A DNA stretch of 64,000 nucleotides. Origin: Trichosporon coremiiforme. Its lineage: Eukaryota > Basidiomycota > Tremellomycetes > Trichosporonales > Trichosporonaceae. This document shows positions 1-13,714 of this stretch, one piece after another. Positions within the stretch are counted from its first letter, which is position 1. Every line of letters begins with the position of its first letter. A model generated the notes under the pieces. The model saw only the letters and a program-made list of their open reading frames with translations, did not search any database and had not been told where the DNA came from. Location: positions 1,042,889 through 1,106,888 of the forward strand of contig BCJJ01000010.1 of assembly GCA_039545355.1 (NCBI GenBank). The letters are read 5' to 3'. The translations under genes were made by a program, and so were the position numbers.

Positions 1-3000
1 TGCATAAGGTTCTAGTTTCGATACCAAGGGCCGTCCAAGGTCCCCCAGGTCCTGCTAGGTCCATCAGGTCACTCCTAGGTCCCATCTAGGTCCACCGGGC
101 CCCGTGGCGCCCGTGGCACCCGTAAGATGTCAGGCGAGGGTCGACATGTCGTGCACGCGCTCCGAACCGGCACAAGGTTCAGTCAGGCCCGGATTTGGAA
201 CTCATGTGGAAGCAACACGTTATGCGCCGGAGCTCGGTCCCTCGCTGTCCCTCTTGGTCCCTCGGCCCCGCAGTCAGGTCGACGCAGACGCGAGAGCCGC
301 CCCAACGTTCTGTGCAACTGCGAACGACGTGCGAGCGAGCGAGTGCAAGTAAATAACAGACTTCAAGAGCCTGAGAGCTTGAAGCACCGACCGGTCCCAG
401 CGAAATCATAAAGCTTTCTCTCACCGTCCGGCCGATGAGCAGCAGGCAGTATCCAGTGGGGTGCCCACCTCACGATCAGAAACACCGGTCCCGTGATGCT
501 GTTTCCCATACCCACTACGGGTCCAGGATTCCAACCCGGATCGACCCGGAACCAGCACGAATGGAAGCGCACGTACGCGCGCGATTATTGGCCCCAGGCT
601 TCGTACGCCGACGCGCAGAGCCCGATGGCGGCATGGACGTCAGCGGCGTGAGAACGCTCCGCGGCCGTTGGATTGCAGCGTCGTGAGCCCAAGTCTGCAG
701 TGAATTCAATACAGAACCCACGATAACCCAACTGCAATACTACGTTCACGTTTGAGCTGAACGGTTCCTGCGCCTCAAACTCAACCCAAACTGGACAGCC
801 TATCAGTGCAAGATAGCGTTTCTGAATCGCGATGCTCACAATAGGCTCTGATTGTAGCTGTACGAGTGCAGAATTGGAATGCGTAGCTGCCTGCTTCTGT
901 AAACAACAACAGCGGCGCCAAGGCGGCCTGCCCCGACACGAATACCTGTCCCGATACCGACATCACAGAAGAACCCGAACATGTGTTGCACACGCTTGCA
1001 TAAGCATCCCAGCGGGATTAGAGGTATGAGCAAGTCTCCCTTTACCCCACTCTGAGTGACAAGCTTATGTAGCATACAGGGCGCATACTGATTCTGAGAT
1101 CGATTACGGCCTCTGTCTCGAACTGGCCCGCTGCTGACGGTAGCGCGCTATGTGGGAATTGCACGTTTATTGAGCGATTGCCACGGTCGACAGGTGTCCT
1201 TTAGAGTTGGCACTCTTGTACGAGAGCTCTTACAGCATCGACTGACTCAGACGAAAAGCGACGGCGGGTTCGGGTTGCCTTCATCTGGTAATTCTCGCAA
1301 GTATCGTCGGCGGTAAATAAACGAAATTGCCGAATCGACACGTCCGCTGCAACAGAGTGAACTCTGCTGGTCCCACTGTGTTTACACTGCTTCGTCATAC
1401 GCTGCTCGACGAGCGTACGACATACATTCGGTGTGTGTGAGAGTAGCATGTTGGTCGTCGTTGTGACCGACTGATGTCCTGAATTCAGCCTGGAGCTCCT
1501 CGACGTCGACAGCGAGCTGAGCTCATCTGACGTGTTCTGCGTTATGGGACCGATGGGTTCAAGCGCGGATGTGAGTGAGGAATGGATGGCGACTACAATC
1601 TTCCGCCTGAGGCTAATCCTAGTCGGTAGCAAAGTGATGGGATCGGACGTCTGCATGTCGACACGCCAAGGCTGGTCGTTCGCGCGCATCGGCGAGCAGC
1701 TTGCAGCGCTCTCAATACTGACTCCTGGCTTTACGCTTTCTGGTTCCTGCCCGACGCAATTTCGTGCCCTCCGTGCCCAGACGATTCTCAGCTGACACTG
1801 TCGATGCCTCAGCCGGTGGGCTCGCGATCGACCGAGTCGCTCCGTTGCTCGCTTCACGCGCGCTCAAGTGATCTAGTGTCTCACAAGTCTATTGCCTATG
1901 ACGATTAAGGCCTGCCTCGTCTCGACGATGGCCGATGACGGACGAGGGCCGTGGCCGCAATCGCATCCGAGCATCCGAATCCTTGACTCTGGCACGCCAC
2001 TGCGGCGAGATCGCGAGGTGGGCAGCACTAGTGCTCGCAACACCGAGCAAGCAGCCAAGTAATACCTGTGCACCTGACTTCCGGTATAGGGTGTGCAATG
2101 GGTGGCTTATCACGTACGTTTCAGGTAGCGTCATAGCAGGCCGGCCGCTGGAAAAGGGTTCGAAGGGTTCCAGGATGCCGCCTGTCACGCTTCTCTTCAG
2201 GTGTGGCAACAGGATCGCCGTACCCGCGCTAGCGCGTGTGCTGAATTGCAGCAGAACAAGGTGGTATGAGGCTGAAAACCCGTTTTGGGGTGCTCTGGGT
2301 TCCTCGGCGGCAAGTCAGGCAGACTTCCCTGGCGCTGTCTGGCGCTACCCACACTGTGGCGAGGATGCCGTTGCAATCACGGCACGGCAGGGCTGAGCAC
2401 GATCCCAGCCTGCAACTTTGTTATTCACCTTGGCGATGACGAGAGTGGAATGGCACACACCGCTCACGCGCGGGACCGTTCAGGTCCGTCCGGTTCGCAT
2501 CCTAGTGCACGGCTGTGCTTGCTCAGCAATACTCAGCGCCGGCATGGGTTCCCCAGCTATTCGGTGGATCAGTGGGAATCCGATCGGCCGGTGTTCCGGT
2601 CCCCCGTCCCCACACCTTCCGGCCTTGCAGATCACGCCACGGTCCGACTGTGGCATGGTACGGCACGAGCTCGTACGGCGCGGCTCCGTTCGAGCCTCTT
2701 TCTCGCTGTATCGGTGGGGTGTGAGGCACTGGAGGCAGGGTACCGACCGGTTTGGAGCCACGCTCCCACTCGTGATGGGATGGTCAGACGGTGAGCTCAC
2801 CTTTCGCGCTAGTGTCAAAGGCCCTTGAGAGCGGCAGACATGACCGAAGGGCCCACGAGCATAGCGAGCAGCGGCTCCCACACGCCGACTGTCAACTGAA
2901 TAGGATGGGCGAGCCAGACCGATTCGGCTCAGACTGGGCTTTGTGGGTGAGATCGCATGAGAGTATGTAATTTTATTAATAACGCAAATATCTCGCTCTC

Positions 3001-5301
3001 TGATTCCAGGACAAGAACCCGAAACGCAAAATATCATTTAGGCCGTCTTGGCATCCTGAGTCTTCCGACTCCCTCGGTGTGAGAAGACGTAACACGAATG
3101 TGAGCGGACTTCGTGAATGCTTAGAGACCGAGGTGCACGAGCATGTCAACGGGACTCAGGTGACCTCAGGAAGGAATGGCCCAGCTGCCGTGCCGTGTTC
3201 TGCGAGATCTTGTCTGACAACGGCGCTGCCGGTGCTGGCGGTGCACTAGTGAGTCAAGGTTTGGCAGGCGAAGTCGACGGAAGCCAAGGAAAATGCAGGA
3301 CCAGTCGGAAAGGACGACGTCAAAGTGCTGTAGAAGGCGAGAAGCAGCTAGGAAACGGCGAGAAATGCTGTGGTGGGAGTACGCACATGCGTTGTTGCAG
3401 CGTTGCACTAGACGTGTTAAATTGTATCGCATGGCAGAGCATGAATTGTAAACTTAGCTTTGAAGCCTGTTCTTGAATGCCTTCTGACGCTCCTTCCGGC
3501 TACTTAGGCACCCTGAAAGCCAAAACCCATACTCTCGCGGTGCTCTTCGCTCGCGTACTGAAGGGTTCCCGGTTCGCTCCAGGTCCTGCTCAAGTCGCGC
3601 GTGCCCATATCCCTCAGCGCCTGCCTTGCAACAGTTCGTAACAGTCCGATCTACCTGACCTCTGGGAGAATTGGCGTCGGTGCGTGATGTTCGGCGCCGA
3701 AACCTGCGCTCACCTGCGCTACTCGTCCCTGTGCTACTTACTGTACACCAGTGCATGCTGGGGACAGTTCACCGGGTCCACCGTCAAGTTCAGAACTCGT
3801 TTTCCATGGGAGGAGCTGACCGGGGGCCTTGCGGTCCAAGGAACGCGGCATCCTTTCAGTTGGAACTGGCGGTTTTGCTTTGGCCGTATTGTCCAGCCCC
3901 AAGGCCGCGGTGCTGGTGCGTGCGGCGAGTGCCGCGTGAGACTTCGTGAGACATCTGGGATGCTAGGCTGCTGCAGCTGCGATCGTCAATGCAATGCAAT
4001 GAATGGAGCGATGGGACAGTCGGTGGAGCGCTATGCAGCCGGCCAACTGAACTTATCGCAATGAGCAGAATCGATCAGTGGAATAGTGGGCACCCATCAT
4101 ACCTGGCTGCACCATGCTGCACATGTCTCATTTCTCAAAGACCAACTGTCGCAGGGAGGCTAGACGGGAAGCAAAAACACCCCGAAGGTGGCCGAAGGGT
4201 CGAGGAGCTGAGGGTCCGAAGCTAAGGCTGGCCCTTGGGAGCAGTAGCAGAGAGCAGAGCGCGCACAGCTGACATATGAGCTGACACTTACGATACGAAA
4301 GGGTGTTCGAACCTTAGATTGAACATTTAGACAAAACATTTACAGCCGCCCTGTTGTCTTACGTTAAGACCGGCAACACGTCCAGGACCAACGATCCTGC
4401 CCGCCTCTGCCATGCGCGCACCATACCTGCCCGGACCAATGCCCTGATCACGCTCTCACACCGTGTCGGCGTGCCGTTCTCACAGTGCTTGCGGAGCTGA
4501 GACTAGCCCAGACACAAGAAACCCCGTGACTTCGATAAGCATGCGCTCATGTTTCGAAGTGCTCGACGACAGCGCGACAGGTGAGCACGCGCGCGCGACA
4601 GGGCCACACACATGCACCAGATTCTCAGCGAGGTATGCGGGAGGAACGATTAGTGTGAATGCAAGTGGGCAGCTTGAATCGAGCCGGCTCCCAGGTCAGC
4701 TGCTTCTTCGGCACCCCCCGTCCCAATCCGGAAGGTCTGGATGTAGCCAAGTTGGAAACTGGATGACGAGATGAGTACCCACGACCTCGCTGTTGCTCGC
4801 CAGCTCGCCAAGTGCACCATGTGAACAATAAGAATGATTGGGTGCGCAGAGCGCGCGTTAGGGTTGCATCGAGAACACAACACGGTTGTAGATAGCTGTA
4901 GTAGTAATACGGTAAAAGTATATGAATATTGTCCTAGCAAAACCCAGGTGACTCGAACAAAGTCGAGTAGACCAAGCAAGTATAAAACTATATCTTACAC
5001 AGTAGATAGACCAAGGGAGCCGCGCTCCAGAGATGACTTGAAGAGAAGAAAGAAGAAACAAAAGGAAGCGTCCATTGAGATTGTAGCGACTTTGGCGCTT
5101 GCAGCTGCTGAAGAAAGGTTCGACGGCGCCAGTCCGTCTTTTGTCGATGAAAATCGTTCAGTGTGGGTGTAAAAGCAAGAATCGAATCATTGTCTCTTAG
5201 TCTTCTAGTGAGGACTGATTGTGTGTGTGTGTGTGTGCGTGTAAATGTTGCTCTATTGGCGGAAAGTCGACTGCGGGTTGACCTGCAAGGCGGCGAACTT
5301 C
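1..5301. other. Gene-poor stretch, no supported gene
   Basis: I find no reading frame here with recognisable protein similarity, a coherent exon structure or the codon bias of the genes further right. The first ~110 bases hold a loose series of AGGTCC-containing units. A short (GT)n run lies at 5221-5236, just 3' of the Zn2Cys6 gene that ends at 5302. The longest frame (1201-1857, minus) begins at a GTG and looks like chance. The stretch may hold non-coding transcripts or decayed sequence, but nothing in it shows this. Confidence 0.6.
20..105. repeat. Short AGGTCC-type degenerate tandem repeats
   Basis: Between about 20 and 105 the hexamer AGGTCC or a close variant recurs about every 10-15 bases (for example GGTCCCCCAGGTCC, CTAGGTCC, CATCAGGTC, CCTAGGTCC, CTAGGTCC). 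The window starts inside or beside the array, so its full extent is unknown. No function is evident; it resembles a decayed minisatellite. Confidence 0.5.
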
Positions 5302-6399
5302 TTACTGAAGGTAGGGCGAGGCGTCGGGCTGGACCCAAACGTTGCCGTTCATGTACTCGTTACCCTGGACGTTGGAGACGTAGACTCCCTCATCGCCGGG
5401 ACCAGGAAGGCCGATACCCAGACCGACAAGCGGCTGCTGCTGCGCCGGGAGCTGCTGCTTCTGCTGGGGCACCGGGAGACCGGGGCACAGCGTGGGCGAG
5501 GAAGCGAAGGCAGACTGAGCCAACGGCGAGGGCGAGAAGGGGAACGGCTGGGGGGTGTAGGTGAGGATGTTGGGAGTAGGGGTAACGGGCATGGCGTACG
5601 AGGTGCTCGCGGAGCTCTCGGTAGGAGATACTGGGGCGGTGGCATACGTAGCGTAGGCAGAGTTGTCCTCGACAGAGTAGTCAGGAACAGAGGGGGGAAG
5701 TGTCGGCACGGACGGAACAGGAACCGACATGGGGACCTCGACGGCAGGAACAACGGGGACCATGGGCGAAACGTTGATGACCGGAACCGGGGGAGCGTTG
5801 AACCAACCCTGCTCAAATTGGGCCGGGGAGCTCATGGGGGGAGCCGAGTGGGGAACCGGCGAGTACGGGGACATAGTGGCCAAGTCGATGTTGATGGGGG
5901 TCGAGTAGGAGCGACGCGCAGGAACGTGAGTTCCGCGAATGGGGCCGTGTCCGAGATATGACATTCCATACATGGCCGACTCGCCGACGAAGTAAGGGGC
6001 AGCGCGCTGAGAGACGAAAGCAGACTTGGCGGCCTTCGCGGCGGCTTTCTTCTCACGGGTGGCACGGTTGACCTCTTCGGGGACGGGCTGGTAATCGCAT
6101 GAGCGGCGGGCGCGAGTGCAGTTGGCACAGGGGGAAGATCCACAGCACTTGATCTTGCTGTATGAAGTCAGCCACATGCACTCTGTGCGGGGACGGAGGT
6201 ATAGTGTAACTCACCGGTGACGGCAGTACTGGCACGCCATGGCAATGCGTTGACGGCGCGTTGACGACTCCCCAGGCATGATGGGGGTGTACGAAGCGTT
6301 GGGGGTGGTATTGGCGCTCTGCGTAGTGAGGGGAGAGTTGGTGAGGGTCGAGTTCGCGAGGGCGGTGTCTAGCGTGATGGCGGGCTTGTTGGTCTGCAT
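5302..6399 (-). CDS. Zn2Cys6 binuclear-cluster transcription factor
   Basis: Two exons, 6215-6399 and 5302-6157, joined across a 57-nt GTGAGT...CAG intron, give 346 residues. The intron splits the DNA-binding domain. After joining, the N-terminal part reads CQYCRHRKIKC, then CGSSPC, ANC and TRARRSC, which fits the fungal pattern C-x2-C-x6-C-x5-C-x2-C-x6-C that binds two zinc ions. A basic stretch (REKKAAAKAAK) follows. The rest is rich in Pro, Ser, Gln and Tyr, as in activation regions, and no fungal-specific middle homology region is visible. The protein is therefore a short nuclear regulator of unknown target. The start is the first ATG after a long pyrimidine-rich leader. Its orthologue cannot be named from sequence alone. 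Confidence 0.85.
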
Positions 6400-6780
6400 G
6401 GTAAAAGGTTGAAGTCGCTGCGTTCGATAGGAAGAAGAAAGACGTAGAGGTAGAAGATAATAGGGTTCACAAAGAAGGCGAAATCACCGAATCGTTGCTG
6501 GAGAGAAGTCGATGAAAGCGAAAGAAGAAGGAAGAGGGGAAGGGAGGAGAAGAGGGTAGGATGAGGAGATCAGGCGCTGTTGACGAGCTCTTATGTGTGT
6601 CGGGGGAATGGTGTGGGGGTGGTAGTCACAGGCAGGACGCAACAGCTGGATGTGACAAGAGGAGTATGAAAAGTAGGGGGAGTGTCTGAAATGAGGCAAA
6701 CTACGTTGGAAGCAACAGCGGGGAGATGGATACGGAAGGGGAAGAAGGGGGATGTTATGTAGGACGATAGATAAATGCTC
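6400..6780 (-). promoter_or_regulatory. Pyrimidine-rich 5' leader/promoter of the Zn2Cys6 gene
   Basis: On the minus strand the roughly 380 bases before the ATG at 6399 are dominated by C and T, with repeated CTTCTTC and CCTTCC blocks. CT-rich leaders are common upstream of basidiomycete genes, where transcription often starts in or after the tract. No TATA box was evident. The exact transcription start cannot be placed. Confidence 0.45.
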
Positions 6781-8959
6781 GAGTGGGCGGTGGACCAAGG
6801 AAAGCGTGCGCCGGATGCAATCCAACTGGGAACGATCGTTGGTACGGGGCTCAGGAGGAACAGGACCAGAGTCGGAGCGTTAATGCATGCAGCGCAAGCA
6901 GTGGACCAGAGAACAGGCGCTGCGTGCCGTGCCGAGGAGTGATGCGCGCGAAGGGCGAAGGGAGAGGGCAGGACAGGAGAGGGGGAGAGAATCGCGCGCG
7001 AGTGCCAGGCGAGGAGCTCGAGAGTGTTCAGTCTGTACTCAGTCTTACCTGCACTTGACCATAAGTCAGGTCAGACGTCGGCCGGGGATCGCAAGAGGCG
7101 CAACGCCCATGGACGAGCCCCCACGGCACCAGAGCAGAGCCTGTCTCGGATGAGGTGCCCTCACGGCAGAGCGATCGGCCGGCAGGGTTGGACCTGGGGA
7201 TAGCGGGGAGCTCGCCCAGGGACACCCAAAGCAGGATCCAAGGGCCGCCAGGACACACGCAGGACGCGAAATGTCCCTGCCGTGCGTCCTGCACCTAGCT
7301 CGGCCCTAGTCCTCAGGCTCAGGTTCAGGTCCCAGCCCTGGAGACCTAGCATCCTGACGTCTTGGCCAGGCACCCAACTCTGAACCCACCTAGCGCCGTC
7401 CTGTCCTGGCCTGTCCTGGCCAGGTTCGGCGTCGAGTTGCCTTGTCCTGGTGGCGGCACCCTGCCCGTCGTATGTCCTATTTCCTTCGGAGGGAGGGTGG
7501 CGTGAACGCATAAACGCATGAACGCATCAAGATAGCACGCTCATCCCCGGTGTAAGGTATGCATTGGGAGTCACCCTGCACGCGGATCCCCGCCCGTGGC
7601 TGAGACACGTCGCTTGCCCTCTCACTGCGTGCCTGGCGCCTGGCACATACCACTCTGTACCTCTGCAGCGTCTCTTCTCTACGTGCTCTGCGCACTCTAT
7701 GCATGCTCGCTCCGCCATGCGATCTTCGCTTCTCTGTTACGGCAGCGGCGCGACAGAACCGGTCTTCGGCACTTACGTCACACCCCGAGGGTTTCCGGCC
7801 ACCACACTTTGCGCCACCTTCATCAACCGCTCTCTCGTCATCGTAGGAACCCCAGGATGACCAGGACGGGGGCTCCCCTGGTCTCAGGCGTTCCAGCACA
7901 CGTTGTCACCAGCGTCCTTTGGGCGTTTGGCGCGCAAAGGCTGGCTCCTCACGCGCTACTGCTTATCGGAGCTGATACCCAAACCATATACCTACTAGTT
8001 TGTCCTCAGCTTGGCGACAAGGGCTGTCATGCTCGTTTCGGAGCATTCGCACCGTCCATCCCGGAGATTGTTCAGCATGGGCGCACGTGGGGACGCTCAG
8101 CCGCCCGCCCCAGCTTGCTGTCACTGATTGCATGATTGCACGTACGTAGTGGTGCACGCGCTGGCGCGGGGCGGGGAGAGGGGAGGTGGGTGGGTGGGGG
8201 TGGACCCTGTTCGCATGAAGCGCATGGTGCATTCATTCAAATCGGACAGACGCCTTGAACCCACCAGAGGAATGCAGCAACGTGACTGTTGCAAGCGATA
8301 GTGTCTTACGCTCGAGGTGATGTCCAGCCATGGTGAATGGTGCCAGTTGGTACCAGTCCAGAGAGATCAGAAACCATGCATTGTCGCTAATGGTGCCACT
8401 GGGTGACGCGTGCGGGCGCGTCTCCGTCTGTCCATCGGCCCCATTACCGCTGTGTCTAGAGTCTCCTCCTGTGGTACTCGGGTGAAGATTGGGTGCGACC
8501 GACCGAAGCGGCAGGTAAAGGCGGCCAATTACGACTTGTTGTACTTGTCCTAATCCCATTATCACCAGTCAATAACTGGACCCCTTGAATCAGGGTCCGG
8601 GCAGTCACGCTCGTCGTTAGCGCTCAGACCTTATGCTCCAGGTTACAGGACTGCTCCGACGTCCAGGGAGGCTTCATCTCTGTGATGCATGCACCGCAGA
8701 GCCAAAAACTTGGCTCAAACGGTCAAGAGGACGCTTTCTGCCGGCCGAGCTGCGGTGCTCCGTTGGATGCTCGCGATGACGCGCAGGTCAATTTGAACGG
8801 TGGCGCCATGTGTTCATCTGATCTTCTCGGCGGATATTGCAGTAGTCGCGACCGTCAAGTCAGCGTCAGTGGCGTCGCCGACAGCTCTAGCGTCGGCTCT
8901 TGGTTGCGCCATGGAGGGTGCATGTTTTTCCGGCGGTACGAGGCGCCACTGCGCTGTGG

Positions 8960-8994
8960 GCTGGGTCGGCTGGGCCGGCTGGGCCGGCTAGGCC
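8960..8994 (+). repeat. GGCTGGGCC minisatellite patch
   Basis: Three to four consecutive copies of a 9-base unit GGCTGGGC(C/T) with small differences. The same unit occurs on the other strand at 13679-13714. Confidence 0.7.
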
Positions 8995-11900
8995 TGCCCG
9001 GCTGAGGCGCATGCCTGGACACATCTGGGCTCACCCAGGCGTACCCGGCGCACAGGTAAGGGCGAAGGGCGCGGGGCTGGCCACTTACAAAAAAGAACGC
9101 CGCGTACGCCCCCTCGCTCTATCCAACTGTCAGCTCCATCCGTGCTCGTCGCCCGCATCCGCAGTGTGAATAACCGGGTGGCGCAATGGCGCTCGCGGGG
9201 ACCTGAGCGCCTGGCGGATAAGCGGAGCAGCGAGCTGCATTCGGGCGGGCAGTTACAAGTCCGAAAAATGCATGACGAGCAACGCCCGCGGCCCGCAGCC
9301 CGCCTCGTCCTCAGCCACCGACCAGCATGTCTCGCATGAGGCAGGCGCCGAACGACATACCTCCTTCCATCCCCCGTGAACGACAGCAAGCGATGTTTCA
9401 GAGACTGACTGACAGCGACAAGCCCTATAGAATGCAAAGCGCGGAGCGATGCGGTAGATGACAATGTGGCTTGCGCAGAATGTGGTGCAATCCTCAACCA
9501 TGGAGCACAAAGGCGCCGCGATGCCCCTTACGAGAGCCCACTTTTGAGCGGATATGAAGAACAACGCTGTATACCGACATATCTGAACGGCATTAGGTCT
9601 GCCCGAGTTGCCTGCAATCAATAAATACGTGATGATGCGCGCCGTGGCGCCACCGATACATAACACGTAGTGCGAGTGTGATCCGCTGAGACAGATGTCC
9701 TGTAGCTGCGGGTGGTGTGTCTCACGCGGAAACAAGGTGTGGTGCGCTGATGCCATATGGCATTGCCACGGTCCTGCCGTCCGCCGGGAGAGCGCGTGGC
9801 TCCGACCGCAACCTTACCACTTACGCGCCTGAGCTCACTGACGAGAACTGACGAGAGTTCGGTATGCTCCTCGCTGTCCTTTGCCCTCGTCGCTGTTCGC
9901 CAAGGGTTCCCGTACGCATAATTCATCGCGTGCACTGCGTGAACGTGCCATAAGGGCACGCGTTCCAACATCGGAGCACCCGGAGCTTTGAAACGCCTGC
10001 CACAGGTGGACGAAATGCGGGTTCCAAGTATCTATAGTCTGCCAAGCAAGACCGACTCGATTTCGTTAGTGCTCCAGGAGTGCAGACGCGCGACGCGATC
10101 GCCTGTACCGTGACGACAGGACAGCATAGCCATCTTGGACAGCCTCGTCTAGGTTGAACTTTCGCGAATAGACTTTCCATCGCGGCATTGTGTCATCGTA
10201 GCTTTCGCGCTGGGCTGTTCGTCGTCCTCGTCGCCCTGCTTCGCAAGCTTCTCGGGCACGAGTCCAAGACATCGAGGTTGACCTGACTCCTGGAAATCGC
10301 TGACATGATTCTGTGCCTGGGCCGTCCTCGCAACCAGGTTCGACCAGGTTCCTGGCTACCGCCCCAGGCAAGGGCACGACGCTACGCGTGGCGTGCTCAA
10401 ACGTAAAACAAATATGCTCTGGTCAATCCTTGGGATTACGGCACGGCACAGGCTCGCAAGCTTGCCGCATGGCGATGAGGCTGCAGCGGCGGTCGCGGGC
10501 TCATTGGGGAATCCTGTGGGATCCGGTGGGATCCTGTCAGGTCCTGTGGAGGATGTGCGCGCTGACAGGGTGCAGTCGTCGAGCCCTGGTTAGTCGTTTC
10601 CTCCGGTACCTGAGCCGGATTTTCCTGTGCTGTACGGCTCTGTTGCCGTCAGCCCGTGCAGCCCATCGTAAACCCGTGCCAGTTGGCCGCGCGGCTTGGT
10701 CAGTGTCAGTGCACCCATGACACGAGGTCAGGAACGACTTTGTGTTCAGCGGCTTGCACAGTGAGTTCTCCGCGAGCTGCCATGCTGTAATCCCAGCCAG
10801 AAGCCCATTCAACGAACCTGAATTTCGTACACCTCTGTGCGAGAATCAATTTTGGGATTTCTCGGTGGCGTCAATTAATGATCGACATGGGCGCTCTGTC
10901 ACCCGTCGCCCGGGTATGCGCTTTGTGGGCTCTGTCAATACAAACGCCTACATACCTACTATGCCTGCAATTTGATTCCCGTGTTCCTCTCTATGTTCTG
11001 TATAGGATCTACCGATCTGCAGACCCGGGCCAGACTCCATCATGATGGTCCGCATATCGATGACTCTGTACTGCCGGATTACGGATTGTCATGCACAAGC
11101 AGTCGGACAATTTAAACCCAAGCAACGTGCTGACGTGCATCCGAGCGTGGCCCACCTGTCGCTTGTCGTCTGAGGGGCGTGCGCATACCCCGGCGTCCGT
11201 TGTGCACGAAAGCACGTACGTACGCAGTTCTTCTGGTGATAGGTTCCGAGGACGGGCGTAGCTTCCTAATGGCCGGAACAAAAGCAACCTCACCCGCAGT
11301 GTCCGCTTGCCAGCCGCCTGCCTATTCCGCAGAATGGACTAATCATCCGCCAGGATCAACCGGTGCTCGTCGGATGCAGATTCCTCTAGACCACATGGCT
11401 TGCATCCTCAGACGCACCTACGTACAGCCGGCATTACCTGGATGCACGGCGGACCGTTTACGTTAGAAACAGCATTCCTGTCACCCGCGGATCGACCCAA
11501 GACCTTCGGTGTATGCACGTCCGTCCCTCGAAGATGCTCGCCTACATCGCCAGCGTCCTCCATTGCCGCACAGGAAATTTTATGCACATGAAAGCTAGTA
11601 CCGCAGGGCCGCGGCCGCTTTATGGGCGTTCGCACCCAGTGAGGAAGTTCGAAACGAAACCGTGGAGCTCTCCGACAGTGGGAGAGGTGGCCGTTTAACG
11701 TGCACGCGGCACCCTCAACGTACACAGAGTTGTTAAGCTTAGCACGTCTCGTCCGTAAACGCCCCCCCTGCGCTGCTGCTTAAACCGCGCGAGAGTGGCT
11801 GCTTTACGTGGTGCCGACACGGCAGCCTGCGCTCGCCACGCCACGCTACGGTCATGACTGCAGCGAAGCAGGTTCGTGTCGAGGGCTAAGCACAAACCCT

Positions 11901-13148
11901 TTCTATTCTGTCGGCCTCACCCGACCCAGTGGGTGCCCTCAAACACAAACCTGTGCACAACAGAGGGTAAGCTGTCTGAATCCTCCGACGAGTGGAGACT
12001 CGGGGCATTCCGTTGTTGCACTGAGAGACTCTAGCCTGGTGGAGTCGTGGTGAAGAGACAAAACGACTTGCGTTGTGAAACATCCAGGCACGGCTGTCGG
12101 ATCCCAAAGTGTCTGACATGCCATTTAGACGTGCACCGCAATCGCGGAGCGCACCACATGATGTACGTGCGGGCTCCTCCAGCCGCTCTACCCAGCCACA
12201 TTGGCATCGACGTATCAGCCACCTCCTCGCGAACAGATATCCTAACAAGTGTACGCACGTCTGATTCCGAGCTCAAACGCACCTTCCATCAATTCATCTT
12301 GCGACAGCGACTGAAATGTCCAGTCGATTCGACCGCCTACGACGTTGCCAGCTGCTCGGAGAGTTAGGAAGACTCCATTGTAACGTGGAACAAGGCAGCA
12401 GCACGTCGATACGTGTTTGAGATCTTAATTCTAAAGCGAACACTCTGTTGCGCAAGATGCAGTCAGACACAGAACAAGTCGTACCCAGCGTGACGAGTTC
12501 TAACCAAGCGTTACTGGCCTGGTAAGTGTTTCGAGCCAAATTCTATTTGTTTGGTTTGGCGGAGGCTCAGCTAATTGCTCCTTTCATGCTAGAGACGTAT
12601 TAGTGACCTTTACAAGCTCCGTTAAGCTCGCTGAGATGTTGATGTCAGACGCAGTCCGTACCAGCCTCACAAGAGGCAGTCACGCAGTCGAGCATCGTAA
12701 CCACGGCAGTGTTGGACAACAACTCATTCTCCCGACGGTGCTGAAGGTGCTAACACACGCATTGGGCAGGAACCTGACCGCAGGCTGCCGGCTGCAACCG
12801 TTCAAGACCTTCCGCCAAGGCGCATAGGGTTCATTGGGTGGTGCCCAGCGTTCCTCGTCTAGAATACCACTGACTGTTGCTTACGTTGTCTGAAATGACT
12901 TGCAAAAGCGACACATCACCCACTACTGGAAAGCAGGAGGCCTGCGCAGGCCCGCACGGAGCAGAGACTTTGGGGACAACCGAACCGCAGGTACACATTC
13001 ATTCCTCACAATTCATCAGCACCAGGACTGCGGCTCGCGCGAGAACTCGCGTCAGTTCGGTCTGCTCCCACTCCTAACGATCCTAACGTTCACTTTCGCT
13101 TCGTCTGCTGGAAACAAGTCGAGAGGTCGGTGCGCTATTGACACGGGC

Positions 13149-13165
13149 GGGGGGGGGGNGGGGGG
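13149..13165 (+). repeat. Poly-G tract interrupted by an N
   Basis: A run of 16 G with one ambiguous base at 13159. The ambiguity suggests slippage or poor base calling in the homopolymer, so the true length is uncertain. Confidence 0.9.
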
Positions 13166-13678
13166 TTGAGCGGAGACGGTCCATGACCCAGACCTGACCG
13201 ACCTGACCGACTGGACCTCGCGGCGCTGCGGATCGTGGATCGGATGAAGCTGGGACCTAGGACATCGCGTAGCTCAGAGTGCAAGGCCGAACTGCTGATA
13301 AACTGACTCGATCGGATTCGGAGCACTGAGCGCAAGGTCTGCGCGGTGGTGGACGCCATGAATGCCAGGCGGGTCATGAAATATCCGCCGAAGGTACGTA
13401 CCGCCGCTTACACCTGTCCGATCTTTGAATCAGAGTGAATGCAGCAGTTCCAGTTCCAGCGTGGGGCATGCGTACTATGTTTCGCTCTGTCTGTGCTGCA
13501 GTGTGCCGCGGTCATTGTGACTAACTCCATTGCATCTGTTCGCGATCCAGTAGAACAAGACAGGTCGCTGACGCCGAGGCTGATCAGAAAGGCATAATGC
13601 AATTTGATTCAGTGAGATGGGTAAGTCGGCCAGCTTTTGGCCGCCAGGATTGTCGTTCAGCCTGGCCCGCCCAAAATG

Positions 13679-13714
13679 CCAGCCCAGCCAGCCCAGCCAG
13701 CCCAGCCAGCCCAG
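13679..13714 (-). repeat. CCAGCCCAG minisatellite patch
   Basis: Four perfect tandem copies of a 9-base unit (CCAGCCCAG; complement CTGGGCTGG) are followed by a related single-copy GC-rich stretch at about 13735-13780. It is the reverse-complement form of the patch at 8960-8994. Confidence 0.8.

Noticed and set aside
1201..1857. 218-codon open frame on the minus strand
   Set aside because: It begins at GTG rather than ATG, has no recognisable domain, and its composition (Ser/Thr/Arg, mixed codons) is unlike the real genes in the window.
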